Of a stretch of DNA of 64,000 nucleotides, positions 24,130 to 33,980 are shown piece by piece. The notes beneath the pieces are model-generated. The model had not been told where the DNA came from. It did no database searches and saw nothing but the letters and a program-made list of their open reading frames with translations. The position numbers and the translations under genes were made by a program. The stretch is from Actinomucor elegans. Its lineage: Eukaryota; Mucoromycota; Mucoromycetes; Mucorales; Mucoraceae. How positions within the stretch are numbered: the first letter of the stretch is position 1; each line of letters opens with the position of its first letter. Where the stretch lies: assembly GCA_026027325.1 (NCBI GenBank), contig JAMSLZ010000002.1:620001-684000 (forward strand), written 5' to 3'.

Positions 24130-25697
24130 ATTGCTTGATACAACATTACATTTAATACAGAACTCATTAATATGAGTATGCAGTATTGAGGCGTTTAAAA
24201 TATATGCCTCACAATGTAATGTCGTGTGAATTCAGAATATCAACCATATAAAAAGATGCTAGTGTGCATTAGAGCATAGTACTACCACTACGCCGAATTT
24301 CTGCTCTCAGAAGCCACTAATAACTGTAATGATATCATGTACACTTTAACATGTTATTGTGAGCAGCTCTCGTATCTTGACTTGGTTTTTCATTAATACT
24401 CTAAAGATAAGTTGATCATCCAATACGGCTTGCCGTATCTGAAAGCTTCTTTTTCTTCAGTCCATTTCAAAGTTGTGCTATACATAGTTGTTATGGAGAA
24501 GCTACGTAGATGTTTTAACAAACAGTCGAGTAATCATTAAAAGGAAAAAGTGTTAAAGACAAAACACGTTTTGTATAACCAAGGAGGATTCTGATGGATA
24601 AAATACTCTATTCTCTTTATTGGTAGCTAAATCCTCAATTTGCTGGATATCGTCTGCAATAACCCGAACGTGGTCAAAGATTGCTTTTTCAGGTTCAGCA
24701 CTATTGCAAGATTCCATTGATTCTCTAACGAAAGCATCGCTAACACTATACATCTCCAATATTTAGGCCTTCAATGTCCCCAACACAGATATCAATGCCT
24801 TTTCTCTGATTGAACCCTGGGCTAGTTGCATTGAGCCAATAGTAATGATTTAGTGCTGGATAATACTGTAAATATATTAAAAGAATATGTCAAATGCTCC
24901 TGCACTTTACTCATCACTTCTTGTCGCAGAATACTTGAAAGTATGAAACTCGGTCACTTCACTGTTTAAAACCAGTTTGATTAAGCCTTGCACAAAAATA
25001 CCCTCTATAAGATAATAGCTCGAGAGAAATGTGTAGGATAGTATGTTTGCTAAATCTCATTGCTTCAATAATGTATTTTAGATGAACCAACTTTTAAAAG
25101 AATTTTTATATCTACAAATAGTTTATTTACTAAGGCATCTCTTTGGTTTAAGCACAGAAGTATACTCATATATATGTAAGTTAACAGTTGTAGACATATA
25201 ACGCATCTAAAATTTAATTCCTGTAATCTATAAAGTCTACTATTACTACATTCTTGTTAAGAGAGAAAGGCCTCCTACTACAGAAACACTTCTATTAAGA
25301 AGCAAAACACACTAAAGTGATGATAGCAAGTGATGACCCCAAATGCTGATAGGAGTTCATCTGTAGACAAGAAGATTCGATCATATATAATTGTGGATGG
25401 CTTAGGTCCCTGTTTCATTTATCCAATTTTTGAACAATAAGAAAATATCGGTAGCCAGAAAGTTTCCTTACAATAATGTCTATACAGAGCTGGCTTGTAT
25501 ATTGAATTCAAAATTCATACTACAAATTGACACTCTTAGAATCAAGAAAATACTACAACGATGGTATCGGAAGGTATCTTGTATCGCTTAGTAATATGAC
25601 TCATAACCTGGCTTGTTTCTCGCAGATTCAGATATATACTGACTCTTTGTTAGGCAAGTAAATCAAAGAGGAGCCGCTAATAGGCGCGACTGGATCC

Positions 25698-25700
<3 letters not shown>
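24130..25700 (-). repeat. Tandem segmental unit 1 (decayed) of the secreted-protein cluster
   Basis: It shares diverged but collinear flanking sequence with units at about 25745-27365 and 27366-28840, including the downstream GATCATCCAATACG block and an upstream ATCAAAGAGGA block at the far end. It contains the broken gene copy. Confidence 0.6.
24553..25060 (-). pseudogene. Broken copy of the small secreted-protein gene
   Basis: It aligns with the intact genes at 26189-26638 and 27840-28259. From the ATG at 25060 the first 20-odd codons resemble their signal peptide. A frameshift then occurs; the conserved LVLNSEV-type segment is readable in another frame, and stop codons interrupt the middle. 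The last part (ending in IADDIQQIED) is again collinear with the VRFIADYVQQVYD end of the intact copies but runs past their stop to a stop at 24553. It is a clear relic of the same family. No toxin or enzyme similarity was seen. Confidence 0.75.

Positions 25701-25735
<35 letters not shown>
25699..25735 (+). repeat. 37-nt poly(A) tract
   Basis: An uninterrupted run of A, the longest homopolymer in the window, at the boundary between tandem units 1 and 2. Confidence 0.95.
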
Positions 25736-25736
<1 letters not shown>

Positions 25737-25744
25737 GATATTCT

Positions 25745-27365
25745 CCTAGCAGGGCACATCTTTATGTCATCCAGGCAGCGTTTAGATGCATTTAGGAGGT
25801 ATGCCCCTTAATGAAACGCTGTATAAATTCCAGAATATTAACTATAGGAAAAGTTATTAAAGTGCACTGAAATAGAGGACTACTACATTAAACCTTAGAA
25901 ACTGCTTAGGTTTTAATAATTTTTATCATCTTCTATCCTACTATGAGTATTTTTGTCATATCTCCTATTTGTTTTGTATTACTACTTCTCCAAAGAAAAT
26001 AGATCATCCAATACGACTTGCCATGTCTATAGTAAAGCCATGAAACCACCACTATGGAAATAATACAAGACCCTTTCATTCCATCGAGTAATTAATTGTT
26101 TAATAAAAGATATACATTATGCAAAGCATTTTTATATGAGTAAAGAAAATCATGACATATATGTCTGTATTCAAGCGTTATCTCTTTATTAGTCATAAAC
26201 TTGCTGAACATAGTCTGCAATAAACCGAACGGATTCAAAGAAAGCTTTTCCAGGTTCTTCACGAGAAGGTATTTCCTGCGCATTCACGGGGTAAGCACCA
26301 TTCACATTGTACATTTGCAACTCGAAGCCTTCAGCATTCTTGATACGAATAACAAAGTCTTTCTTCGAAACAAGCTGTGGATCAATTGTATTTTTTAACC
26401 AATTATATAATTCCATACCGAGTGGTACTTTGCCATTTTCAAAGCTTATTTCAAATGATTCTGCGCTGCTTCCTTCTTCATTGCGTCCATCGGCTATTAT
26501 GGGAGAGTGTACAAAGTGATTGAAGTCGGCTACTTCGTTGTTTAGAACAAGTTTGATTATATTTTGAGCAAGGACGACGCAATTCACAAATTGATAAAAT
26601 AAGAGAAAGAATAGGATAGCACGTTTGTTGAATTTCATTATCTTGATAGAAAAAGCTTTAGTGCGCTAAATAAACCCAAATTTTAGAAAGCTTTTATAGC
26701 TGCAAAGAGTCGTTCCACTAAGGAGAGACAGGGCAGCTCATTGGTATTAATATAAAAAAAAATATACTCATAAAGTATTAACTGTGGATAACGAATTCAA
26801 ATCTCGGTGCTGGTTATCTGCAGAATATACTATTGCCACGTTCTTATCGACGGAAAACTAGGTCCATACCTAGTGAAAGGTTTCCTACTCCAGAAGTCAC
26901 CTGTATTCCAAAAAAAGAGAACGCCAACAGGGTGACTATAGTAAATGATTAGCCCAAGTGCAGGCAGAAATTCATCATAATTATATGTCTTGGTTGATAA
27001 TATATAAATTCGGATAACATGTTAATAAGCAAATATATTCAGTTATGTTATCACGTTAGGTTGGAATCTTTGTTCTTTAATCCAGATTTTCAATACAAAA
27101 AAGCACCAACAAGAAGTTTCTTGACAGTATCTATACAGTTCGCTGTAACAATCATCTTGCAGTTCCTTTGGTTGGAAAATTACCACAGCCAATAGCAGTC
27201 AATAGAATACCATAGCGGCGGCATGATATCTTATATCACTTTTTGATGTTTTATGGCTCATGGTCTATAATCGAACTTTTTTTTTTCTTTTAGGTTCAAG
27301 TATATGCTAATATCTTGCCGAACCTATAAATCAAAGAGGACTTAAACTAGCAAGTGAAAACGGAG
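25745..27365 (-). repeat. Tandem segmental unit 2 of the secreted-protein cluster
   Basis: It holds an intact gene copy plus about 0.7 kb of upstream sequence similar to units 1, 3 and 4, including TATAGCTGCAAAGAG just upstream and an ACTGTGGATAA block further up. It ends with the ATCAAAGAGGA block shared with unit 1. Confidence 0.65.
26189..26638 (-). CDS. Small secreted protein, tandem family copy (intact)
   Basis: Single-exon 149-aa protein with a hydrophobic signal peptide (about residues 1-24, ending near CVVLAQ). The mature part is a mixed alpha/beta-looking sequence. Blocks shared with its neighbour at 27840-28259 are LVLNNE, ADF-x-H/YF, a GT/KV-x-x-x-ELYNWL segment, MYNV-x-GAYPV, QEIPS, GKAFF and VRFIA-YVQQ. 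Cysteines are nearly absent after the signal, which argues against a small disulfide-rich effector. No known domain is recognised. The family lies in a gene-poor, repeat-rich region in at least three gene copies, as often seen for lineage-specific secreted proteins. Function unknown. Confidence 0.7.
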   Translation of the reverse strand: MKFNKRAILFFLLFYQFVNCVVLAQNIIKLVLNNEVADFNHFVHSPIIADGRNEEGSSAESFEISFENGKVPLGMELYNWLKNTIDPQLVSKKDFVIRIKNAEGFELQMYNVNGAYPVNAQEIPSREEPGKAFFESVRFIADYVQQVYD

Positions 27366-28840
27366 TCGATCAACTGTATCAGAGCACACATTTATTATAT
27401 CATTGCAGATGATATTTAAAGACATTCAAGAAATATACTTTACAATGTAACTTCAAACGAATTTCAGAATCTCAATCACAGTAGAAGATGTTAATATATC
27501 CTGAAGCACAACACTACCACGTCGAATATTTGATTTATGTAGCCGCCTATACCTATAGTAACTTGTATTTTATACTTTTTTTTATGAATAATTCTATTGT
27601 ATTGCTTTTTTATTTCGCATTACTACTAATTCAAGGACAACATTGTCCGACACAGCCTACTAAGATCGGAACGTTCTTTTTGTTGATTCCTTATCAAAAC
27701 TGCGATATAATCATTATGGAGATGTCTTAGAGAAGCATCGAGGAATCCTTCCAATGGCATAATAAATGTTATTTAAAGTTTTTTATGCGATCAAGGGAAA
27801 TCATATATAACAAGTTTGTATTCAAACACGATCTTTTTATTAGTAATAGATTTGTTGAACATATTCTGCAATAAATCGAACTAATCCAAAGAAAGCTTTG
27901 CCAGATTCCCCAAGAGAAGGTATTTCTTGTGTTTCTACAGGATAAGCGCCACTCACATTATACATTTCCAACATGGAGCCTCCAGCATCCATGGTTTGAA
28001 TAAAGATGTCTCTTCTCGAATCAAATCCATCGTTAGTCGCATTTAACCAATTGTATAATTCTGTTTCAATTGATACTGTTCCATTATTCAAGGTTATTTG
28101 ATATTCCCCTCTATCATTTGTTATAGAAGAGTAGCCGAAGTAATGAAAATCGGCTTTCTCGTTGTTTAGAATGAGCTGGACTGACTCTTGAGCAACAACA
28201 CAAGCTGTGAAATAATAAAAGAAAAGAAAAAATAGAATAGCACGTCCGTTGAATTTCATTGTCTTGAAAGCCTTAACGAATTAAATAAAAGAGATTTTAT
28301 AGCTTCAAAGAAATGATCTACCAAGAGGAAATACGAGGTGGCTTATTGATATAAACATAAAAGTATCTTCATACATGTAAGCCAACTATAGATAATGCAC
28401 CTAAACTTCAGTTCCTGTTACTTGCAGAGCATGACATTGCCACATTCTTGCCAAAAGGGAGCTGGGCTCTTTGAGAACTAGAAAAAGGTCCTTCTACCTG
28501 CAGAAACGCTTGAATTTGACAAAATTCATATTTATAGTTGCATGCTTTAACTAACGATGTTGATTCAAACAACTTCGACCGTAGGCGGACCGTAGGCGAA
28601 AACATTTAATTATGCGACCATATCAGATTTAACTCGTCTAATTTTCGGAAAAGAAAACGATCACTAAGAGATTTCTTAACGGTGTCTATACAGAATTAAC
28701 TTGTATATACAATATAAAGATCGCCTTACAGTCATTATTACGTGGGAAAATGCGGGTTTTTGTGGATGTACATTGTGTGCCAAGCAGTCTTTTATGTTTC
28801 ACTCATTAGTATAAAAAGATTCCTTGTTGAGCGTGTGGCA
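27366..28840 (-). repeat. Tandem segmental unit 3 of the secreted-protein cluster
   Basis: Collinear with units 1 and 2: a downstream ACACTACCAC-TCGAAT block near 27510-27530 shared with unit 1, then the gene, then upstream blocks TATAGCTTCAAAGAA, ACCTGCAGAAACGC and a GTGTCTATACAGA block. Confidence 0.65.
27840..28259 (-). CDS. Small secreted protein, tandem family copy (intact)
   Basis: Single-exon 139-aa paralogue of 26189-26638. It has the same signal-peptide opening (MKFN-RAILFFL) and the same order of conserved blocks, with about 10 residues missing in the variable region after the first block. It ends VQQIYY instead of VQQVYD. That both copies keep an open frame while their flanks drift suggests selection on the protein. 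No recognised domain; the secreted location is predicted and the function unknown. Confidence 0.7.
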   Translation of the reverse strand: MKFNGRAILFFLFFYYFTACVVAQESVQLILNNEKADFHYFGYSSITNDRGEYQITLNNGTVSIETELYNWLNATNDGFDSRRDIFIQTMDAGGSMLEMYNVSGAYPVETQEIPSLGESGKAFFGLVRFIAEYVQQIYY

Positions 28841-29615
28841 TTGTTTGGGTACACCTATACCGCCCAGTATAGCTCAAAAGAAAAGAAAAATATAAAATTC
28901 CTTTGAAAATTTAGGGCACAAAAGCAAGGAAAAAGATGGAGTCAACAGAGTATTAGCAGTAGAGCTGTGTGCGTTTGTTAAAAAAAATTAACTGAAGACA
29001 TGGGCCTAAGAAAAGAGATAGAAGGGGGGAAATCATTATGGAAAAGACGATCAAATTTATAGAGAATAGCTTATATAGTATTAAACTAACAAAGAAACCA
29101 AGGAAATATAGCGTCAAAGTTTCGAGGTTTTTATTAAAAAAAAATTGGAGGCATTGATAGGTATTCAAGAAGCTGATGGCATATCATTTAGGGAAAGAAC
29201 GAAATGGGGATCAAGATGAGCCACCAGGTAGTTCAGCCTAAGCGCTAGTGTAAGCATTTATTCCTCTCTGGCCTCGTTATAGAAAGCCAAATGAGTAGGC
29301 TCAGCGAGGTAATCGGTCGATATATTAAGACAGTCTCTTATTTGCCGTTGTAGTGGGTAAAATAGTTGCTTAAGTTGTTTGAAGGCTATAGAATCTATTT
29401 GGTTAACTGGTGTAAGAAGCATTCCCCAGAAGGACGTTGTTGATAGTATTTTTTTTTCATTGGTAGTTGCGACTGCGTTTGATTAGTAGAAGCTGCTAGT
29501 AAAGAGATGGGTCACTAGGTAAATACAGACATTGTAACATTAATGTTAATGGACCAACGAAAATTAAAGGAATTAAATGTGTCTTGAATGTACATAAATT
29601 TAAGTAATACAAATT

Positions 29616-29731
29616 CACGCAAATTTCAATGAAATTACGTATCGATGAAAAGTACGTAAATCCCTTATAATATTATTGATTTGCATATTTACGTAGCTTC
29701 CATAATATGCATATACAAGGAAATTTGCGTG
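29616..29731. repeat. Short element with 12-bp terminal inverted repeats
   Basis: CACGCAAATTTC at 29616-29627 is perfectly inverted at 29720-29731. Inside are a second inverted pair, TACGTAAAT and ATTTACGTA, and two more ACGTA blocks. Its size and symmetry fit a miniature non-autonomous element or a stable hairpin. No target-site duplication is evident. Confidence 0.5.
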
Positions 29732-29869
29732 TTAAATCCAATTGTTTTCATGGAAGCTATTAAGCACTTTAACTACTACATAATGTAGGTTAATTTACCA
29801 CTGATTATAAACAAAAGTGTTACTTGTATTTAGTACACCGAGCTAAATAACTGTTTCAATAAATATAGC

Positions 29870-30470
29870 AAATTTTAAAGAGTTTTTATAGCTGCAAAGA
29901 GTTGCTCCACTAAGGAGAGATAGACGCGGCTTATGAATATCAATATAAAGAAAATGTTTTCATACGTATTAACTGTAGATAATGAATCTAAGTCTCGGCT
30001 CTTTCTATTTGCAGGATATATTATTACCACGTTCATATGAATGGAAAGCTGGGCACATATCTAGAGAAAAAACTTCTTATTTCAGAAGCCACTTGCTTTC
30101 ACAAAAAAAAGGAAAGTAACTAAAGTAATGATAGCAAGTGATTTACTGAAATTCAGACAAAAGCTCAACTTTATAACTGAATACTTTGGCTGATAATATA
30201 TGGGTTTGGTCAACATATTTATGGACGCGTATATCTAGTTGTAAATGTTATCGTGTCAATTGTGAGTCTTTATTCCTTTCGCTCAGTTTTTGAATAGTAA
30301 GCTATGAGCTGATAAGCGGGAAGCTCCTCTACAGTATTTATATAGAGCCGATTCCATATCGAAAGTCCAAAAATCATTTTACAGTTTCTTTAAATCAACC
30401 AGGTTTCCTTCTTGATAGGACGGTAATAAATGCTCTATTTTGTTTTTACAATAATTAGTCGAGCTTAATA
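29870..30470 (-). repeat. Tandem segmental unit 4: upstream flank only
   Basis: Strongly similar to the upstream flank of unit 2, starting with TATAGCTGCAAAGAGTTG and CCACTAAGGAGAGA, and to weaker matches in units 1 and 3. Where the gene would be expected (below 29870) no family coding sequence remains, so the gene was lost or this is a partial duplicate. Confidence 0.65.
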
Positions 30471-30634
30471 TAAGAAAAAAATACGAAAAAAAAAAAATGG
30501 AAATGGGCATGTTTAACTATTTAAAAGCTACATATTTTTAAAATACTTTTTACACCTGGAGAAAATATACTAAATTTTAAAAATTGGCCCTGAGAGTGTA
30601 CCCTTGGAATTTTTAAGAAATTGTCCCTTATCTC

Positions 30635-30880
30635 CATCTTGAGATCACTTAACAGGTTTTGGCTTAATGTCACATCGAATCAGTAGACCAAATTCAGAAT
30701 GAGCTGCAACATCGTCTAAAGCTATTTTTATTTATATTTTACATTATTTACATTCAGCGATTCATTTTGGTTTTATAGAATAATGGTTGATCATTTCTAA
30801 ATCTCTGAACTGATTTCGATCTAAATTTGCATCCGACAGGCAGCCATGTTTAGAATAAGGTGATGCATTTGCAAGATCCT
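30635..30880 (+). repeat. Tandem pair of dispersed repeat copies
   Basis: First copy: AATGTCACATCGAATCAG followed by TTCAGAATGAGCTGC (30666-30710). Second copy: ATCTCTGAACTGATTTCGAT, TTGCATCCGACAG and TTAGAATAAGGTGATGCAT (30803-30870). Cores are about 155 bp apart. Confidence 0.65.
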
Positions 30881-31384
30881 CTATTTAATTACAGCGCAAG
30901 ACGAATTTTAGTTGCAGTAAACAGTACTCCACCTGTTTGGTGTAACAGCCAACCGGGCGAATTCGCAGAAACAAATTTCTTTGATCGTACCATTCAATTT
31001 CAAGGTCCGGAGATTGAAGCAGTAAACGAGTTTGGTTACAAACAAATGATTTATCCTGATCAGAATCGCTGCAGGCAGCTTTGTTAACTAGCACCTCATC
31101 AGTATTAGTAGTTACACTAATGCCCTAGCGTACGAAGAAATTTGAAGCAATTATTTTTAATGCTATAAGCTTTCGCGTTAGTCATATTGTCCCAAGACAG
31201 AACTCATAAACGGGAGCTTGTCAAAATATTTTAGTTTAGTTGGCAATGTCTAATTGCTGTCAATTAATACATTGCCCAAATACGTCCATATTTGAACAAG
31301 GGTCGAAGATTTCACATTTTAACCATTTGTGTCTTGCGGATCACCAAATTTTATCACGCCACTACATGAAAATTCCAAGTAGTG

Positions 31385-31392
31385 ATATATAA
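31385..31392 (+). promoter_or_regulatory. TATA box of HEM13
   Basis: TATATAAG lies about 56-63 bp before the HEM13 start codon, on the same strand. Confidence 0.45.
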
Positions 31393-31447
31393 GTGAAAAA
31401 GGTCCAATTAATCTTAATCTTATTCCTGTATTCTTACATTAAAACCA

Positions 31448-32527
31448 ATGTCATCTCCTTTATCTGCCAAATACTCCATCTATCAAAGCGATAATGCTAT
31501 TGTAAGTATTCTAACGCCTGACACCTGTCAAATAACTCACTTTTTTATTTTGTCATAGCGTGCTAAAGGCCCAATCGGTGAAGATGCTCCTTTACGTTTA
31601 AGAATGGAAGCTTTTGTTAAAGACCTTCAAAACCGTATCTGTGCCGGCATTGAACAAGTAGATGGTAAGGGTAAATTCACTCGCTCAGTTTGGGAGCGTC
31701 CTGAATACGGTGGAGAGGGTATTACTTGTGTCATGTCTGAAGGCGATGTTATGGAGAAAGCCGGTGCAGCCGTCTCTGTCGTTTATTCTGAGCTTTCTCC
31801 TGAAGCTATCCGTCAAATGCGCGAAGACCGTGGCAAAGATATTAATTGTGAAGGCACTGTTCCATTTTTCGTCACTGGTATTTCGTTAGTTATGCATGCT
31901 AAAAACCCCAACGCACCTACTGTTCACTTGAACTACCGTTATTTTGAGGTCATGAATCCCGATGGTACACCCAGACTCTGGTGGTTTGGCGGTGGAGCTG
32001 ACTTAACACCTGTTTACTTGTTTGAAGAGGATGCTGTACACTTCCATCAAACTTACAAGGACGGGTGTGACAAGTTTGATAAGGCCTATTATCCAGAAAT
32101 GAAGAAGGCTTGTGACAAGTATTTTTTGAACGCACATCGTGGTGAAGGACGTGGTATTGGTGGTGTGTTCTTTGATGATTTCAATGCAAAGCCTGCAGAA
32201 GAGATCTTTTGCTTTGTAAAAGAACTTGGTAACCGTTTCTTGCCTTCTTATGTTCCCATTTTAGAGAAGCGTAAGGATATGCCTTTCGATGATGAAATGG
32301 TGCGTTGGCAGCAATTGCGCCGTGGTCGCTATGTAGAGTTCAACTTGATCTGGGATCGTGGCACTAAGTTTGGTCTTGCTACCCCTTGTGCTCGTGTTGA
32401 ATCTATTTTGATGACTCTGCCTCTTACTGCCCGTTGGGAATACATGCATGAACCTGAGGAAGGTTCTCGAGAAGCGGCACTTGTAGAGGTTTTGAAAAAT
32501 CCCAAAGACTGGGCCCCTGTAAATTAG
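31448..32527 (+). CDS. HEM13: Coproporphyrinogen III oxidase, oxygen-dependent
   Basis: Two exons, 31448-31501 and 31559-32527; 340 aa, close to the yeast enzyme. The 18-codon first exon is joined in phase 0. The enzyme decarboxylates two propionates of coproporphyrinogen III, using O2, to make protoporphyrinogen IX in haem synthesis. Family hallmarks are visible: WERPEYGGEGITCVM, the signature RLWWFGGGADLTP, HRGEGRGIGGVFFDD, the late basic block RRGRYVEFNL and GLATPCARVESILMTLPL. No mitochondrial presequence is present, fitting the cytosolic location of the fungal enzyme. It is isolated from other genes. Confidence 0.96.
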
Positions 32528-33980
32528 GCAACAACATATATCATCATTTACCTTTCTATTACCTCATTAATTTTGTACATTATAATATCACTCTTTGTAA
32601 TAAAAAAAAGGACTATTCACATACACTAGATACGCTTAATTCTCGGTTAGTGATTCCAATAATCACAAACATTAAGCAGCCGAAGAAACACATCGATGTC
32701 TATTGGTTGCTGAATATTAAATTATAGCGGTGCTGCTCCGCTTCCTTTTCTTCTTAAGTTCTTAAGCTTATGGCCATCAATAGATACTCTCCTTATGTAA
32801 CTACCAATTCTTTCCATTCATTTCAGTTGCCAACTTAATTTAGTCTTATTATACCAGTCTTTTCTTCCTCTCGCACCTGATGTTTAAAGGACCTTAAATA
32901 AAAACGGAGCTCGCTCCCTTACAAAAAAAAAGTCCTTAACCTCAGGGCTTCTTTTCTAGAACTGTTCGGAATTCTTTTTGGTATATTTTAACGCTGATTT
33001 TAATGTCAATGCAAAAGTTATACATTGACTGAATTCGAATAGAATTAATTCTGAATTTCACATTGTAATGATTATTCGTTACTCCCTTATAATTGAGCAA
33101 CCTTTGACAAAAATGTGATTTTTAAAATCTTAAAAGTGTAACCATAACTCACATATGTGCTTTAAATATATTAAAATCTACAATAAATACATTTGTATAT
33201 TTGAAGATGGAAAAAACATATTTTATTAAAATACCATGCTTCGACAATGCTGACATTGCACTCCAAAAAAAAAAAGAAGCAGTAAAAAACTCAAATTTAA
33301 GAGGATATCCTTACTAATTTCCAAGAATCAAGCCATTCCTAACATCCTTTTCTGATCGATTCTTGTTTAATGTCGCCTATGAGAACTAATCCATATTCAT
33401 AATTCAGTTCGCCTATTAAAACTGTTAAGTAACTGGAGTACTATGGCTGTACTTTGCTTTAGTGATTAGTGATAAAATGTGTCATTTCATTAGCATAGAT
33501 CTATTAATCTATAGATTTCTCCATTGATCTTGATTCAATGTCGCATCTGATAATGAGTGAAGCCTCGGATTGACTCACCGAGTCCATTGCAAGCATTGTC
33601 TAACTGTAGTATACTTAATACATTGTAATTATTAAAAAGTATTTGTAAATATCATACAATTCATGTAGCTTAATCGACGGATCACTCCACCAATCTCAAT
33701 CCAATATCGCATCTGAATAGTAGTCCATACCCAGAATGGGTCATTGCATCTAATAACATTTCCGTTTGACTTCAAGGCTTTTATTTCACCACTTGCATTG
33801 TTCACAATTATTCATTTGTAACCTCCACTTTTAATCAAATAATGACTTTTTTTGGCTTAGTAGTGATACGATGACTAGAAAGAGAGAGAGAGAGAGAGCA
33901 ATTGCACACAAGGAGGTGACAATACTACTTTTTTAATATATAATAATAACAATATAATACATAATAGAGAGGAAACCACT
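32528..33980. other. Spacer between convergent genes, with repeat array
   Basis: No gene recognised. It holds three plus-strand copies of the dispersed repeat (33345-33770) and a GA microsatellite (33880-33897). Confidence 0.6.
33345..33770 (+). repeat. Three tandem copies of the dispersed repeat
   Basis: Cores lie at about 33374 (TGTCGCCTATGAG, diverged), 33541 (TGTCGCATCTGATAATGAG) and 33708 (ATCGCATCTGAATAG), giving an almost constant period of about 167 bp. The third copy retains both halves: CCAATCTCAATCCAATATCG, then CCCAGAATGGGTCATTGCATC. Confidence 0.75.

Larger units (their letters stand above)
28841..31447. other. Spacer with unit-4 flank, hairpin and repeat pair
   Basis: No convincing gene. 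It contains a 116-bp inverted-repeat segment (29616-29731), the orphan flank of a fourth tandem unit (about 29870-30470), two plus-strand copies of the dispersed repeat (about 30635-30880) and an ambiguous ORF at 30860-31087 that overlaps a repeat copy. Confidence 0.55.

Noticed and set aside
30860..31087. 75-aa ORF (and a 69-aa ORF opposite)
   Set aside because: It begins inside a dispersed-repeat copy and has no recognisable domain; both strands look equally coding-like.
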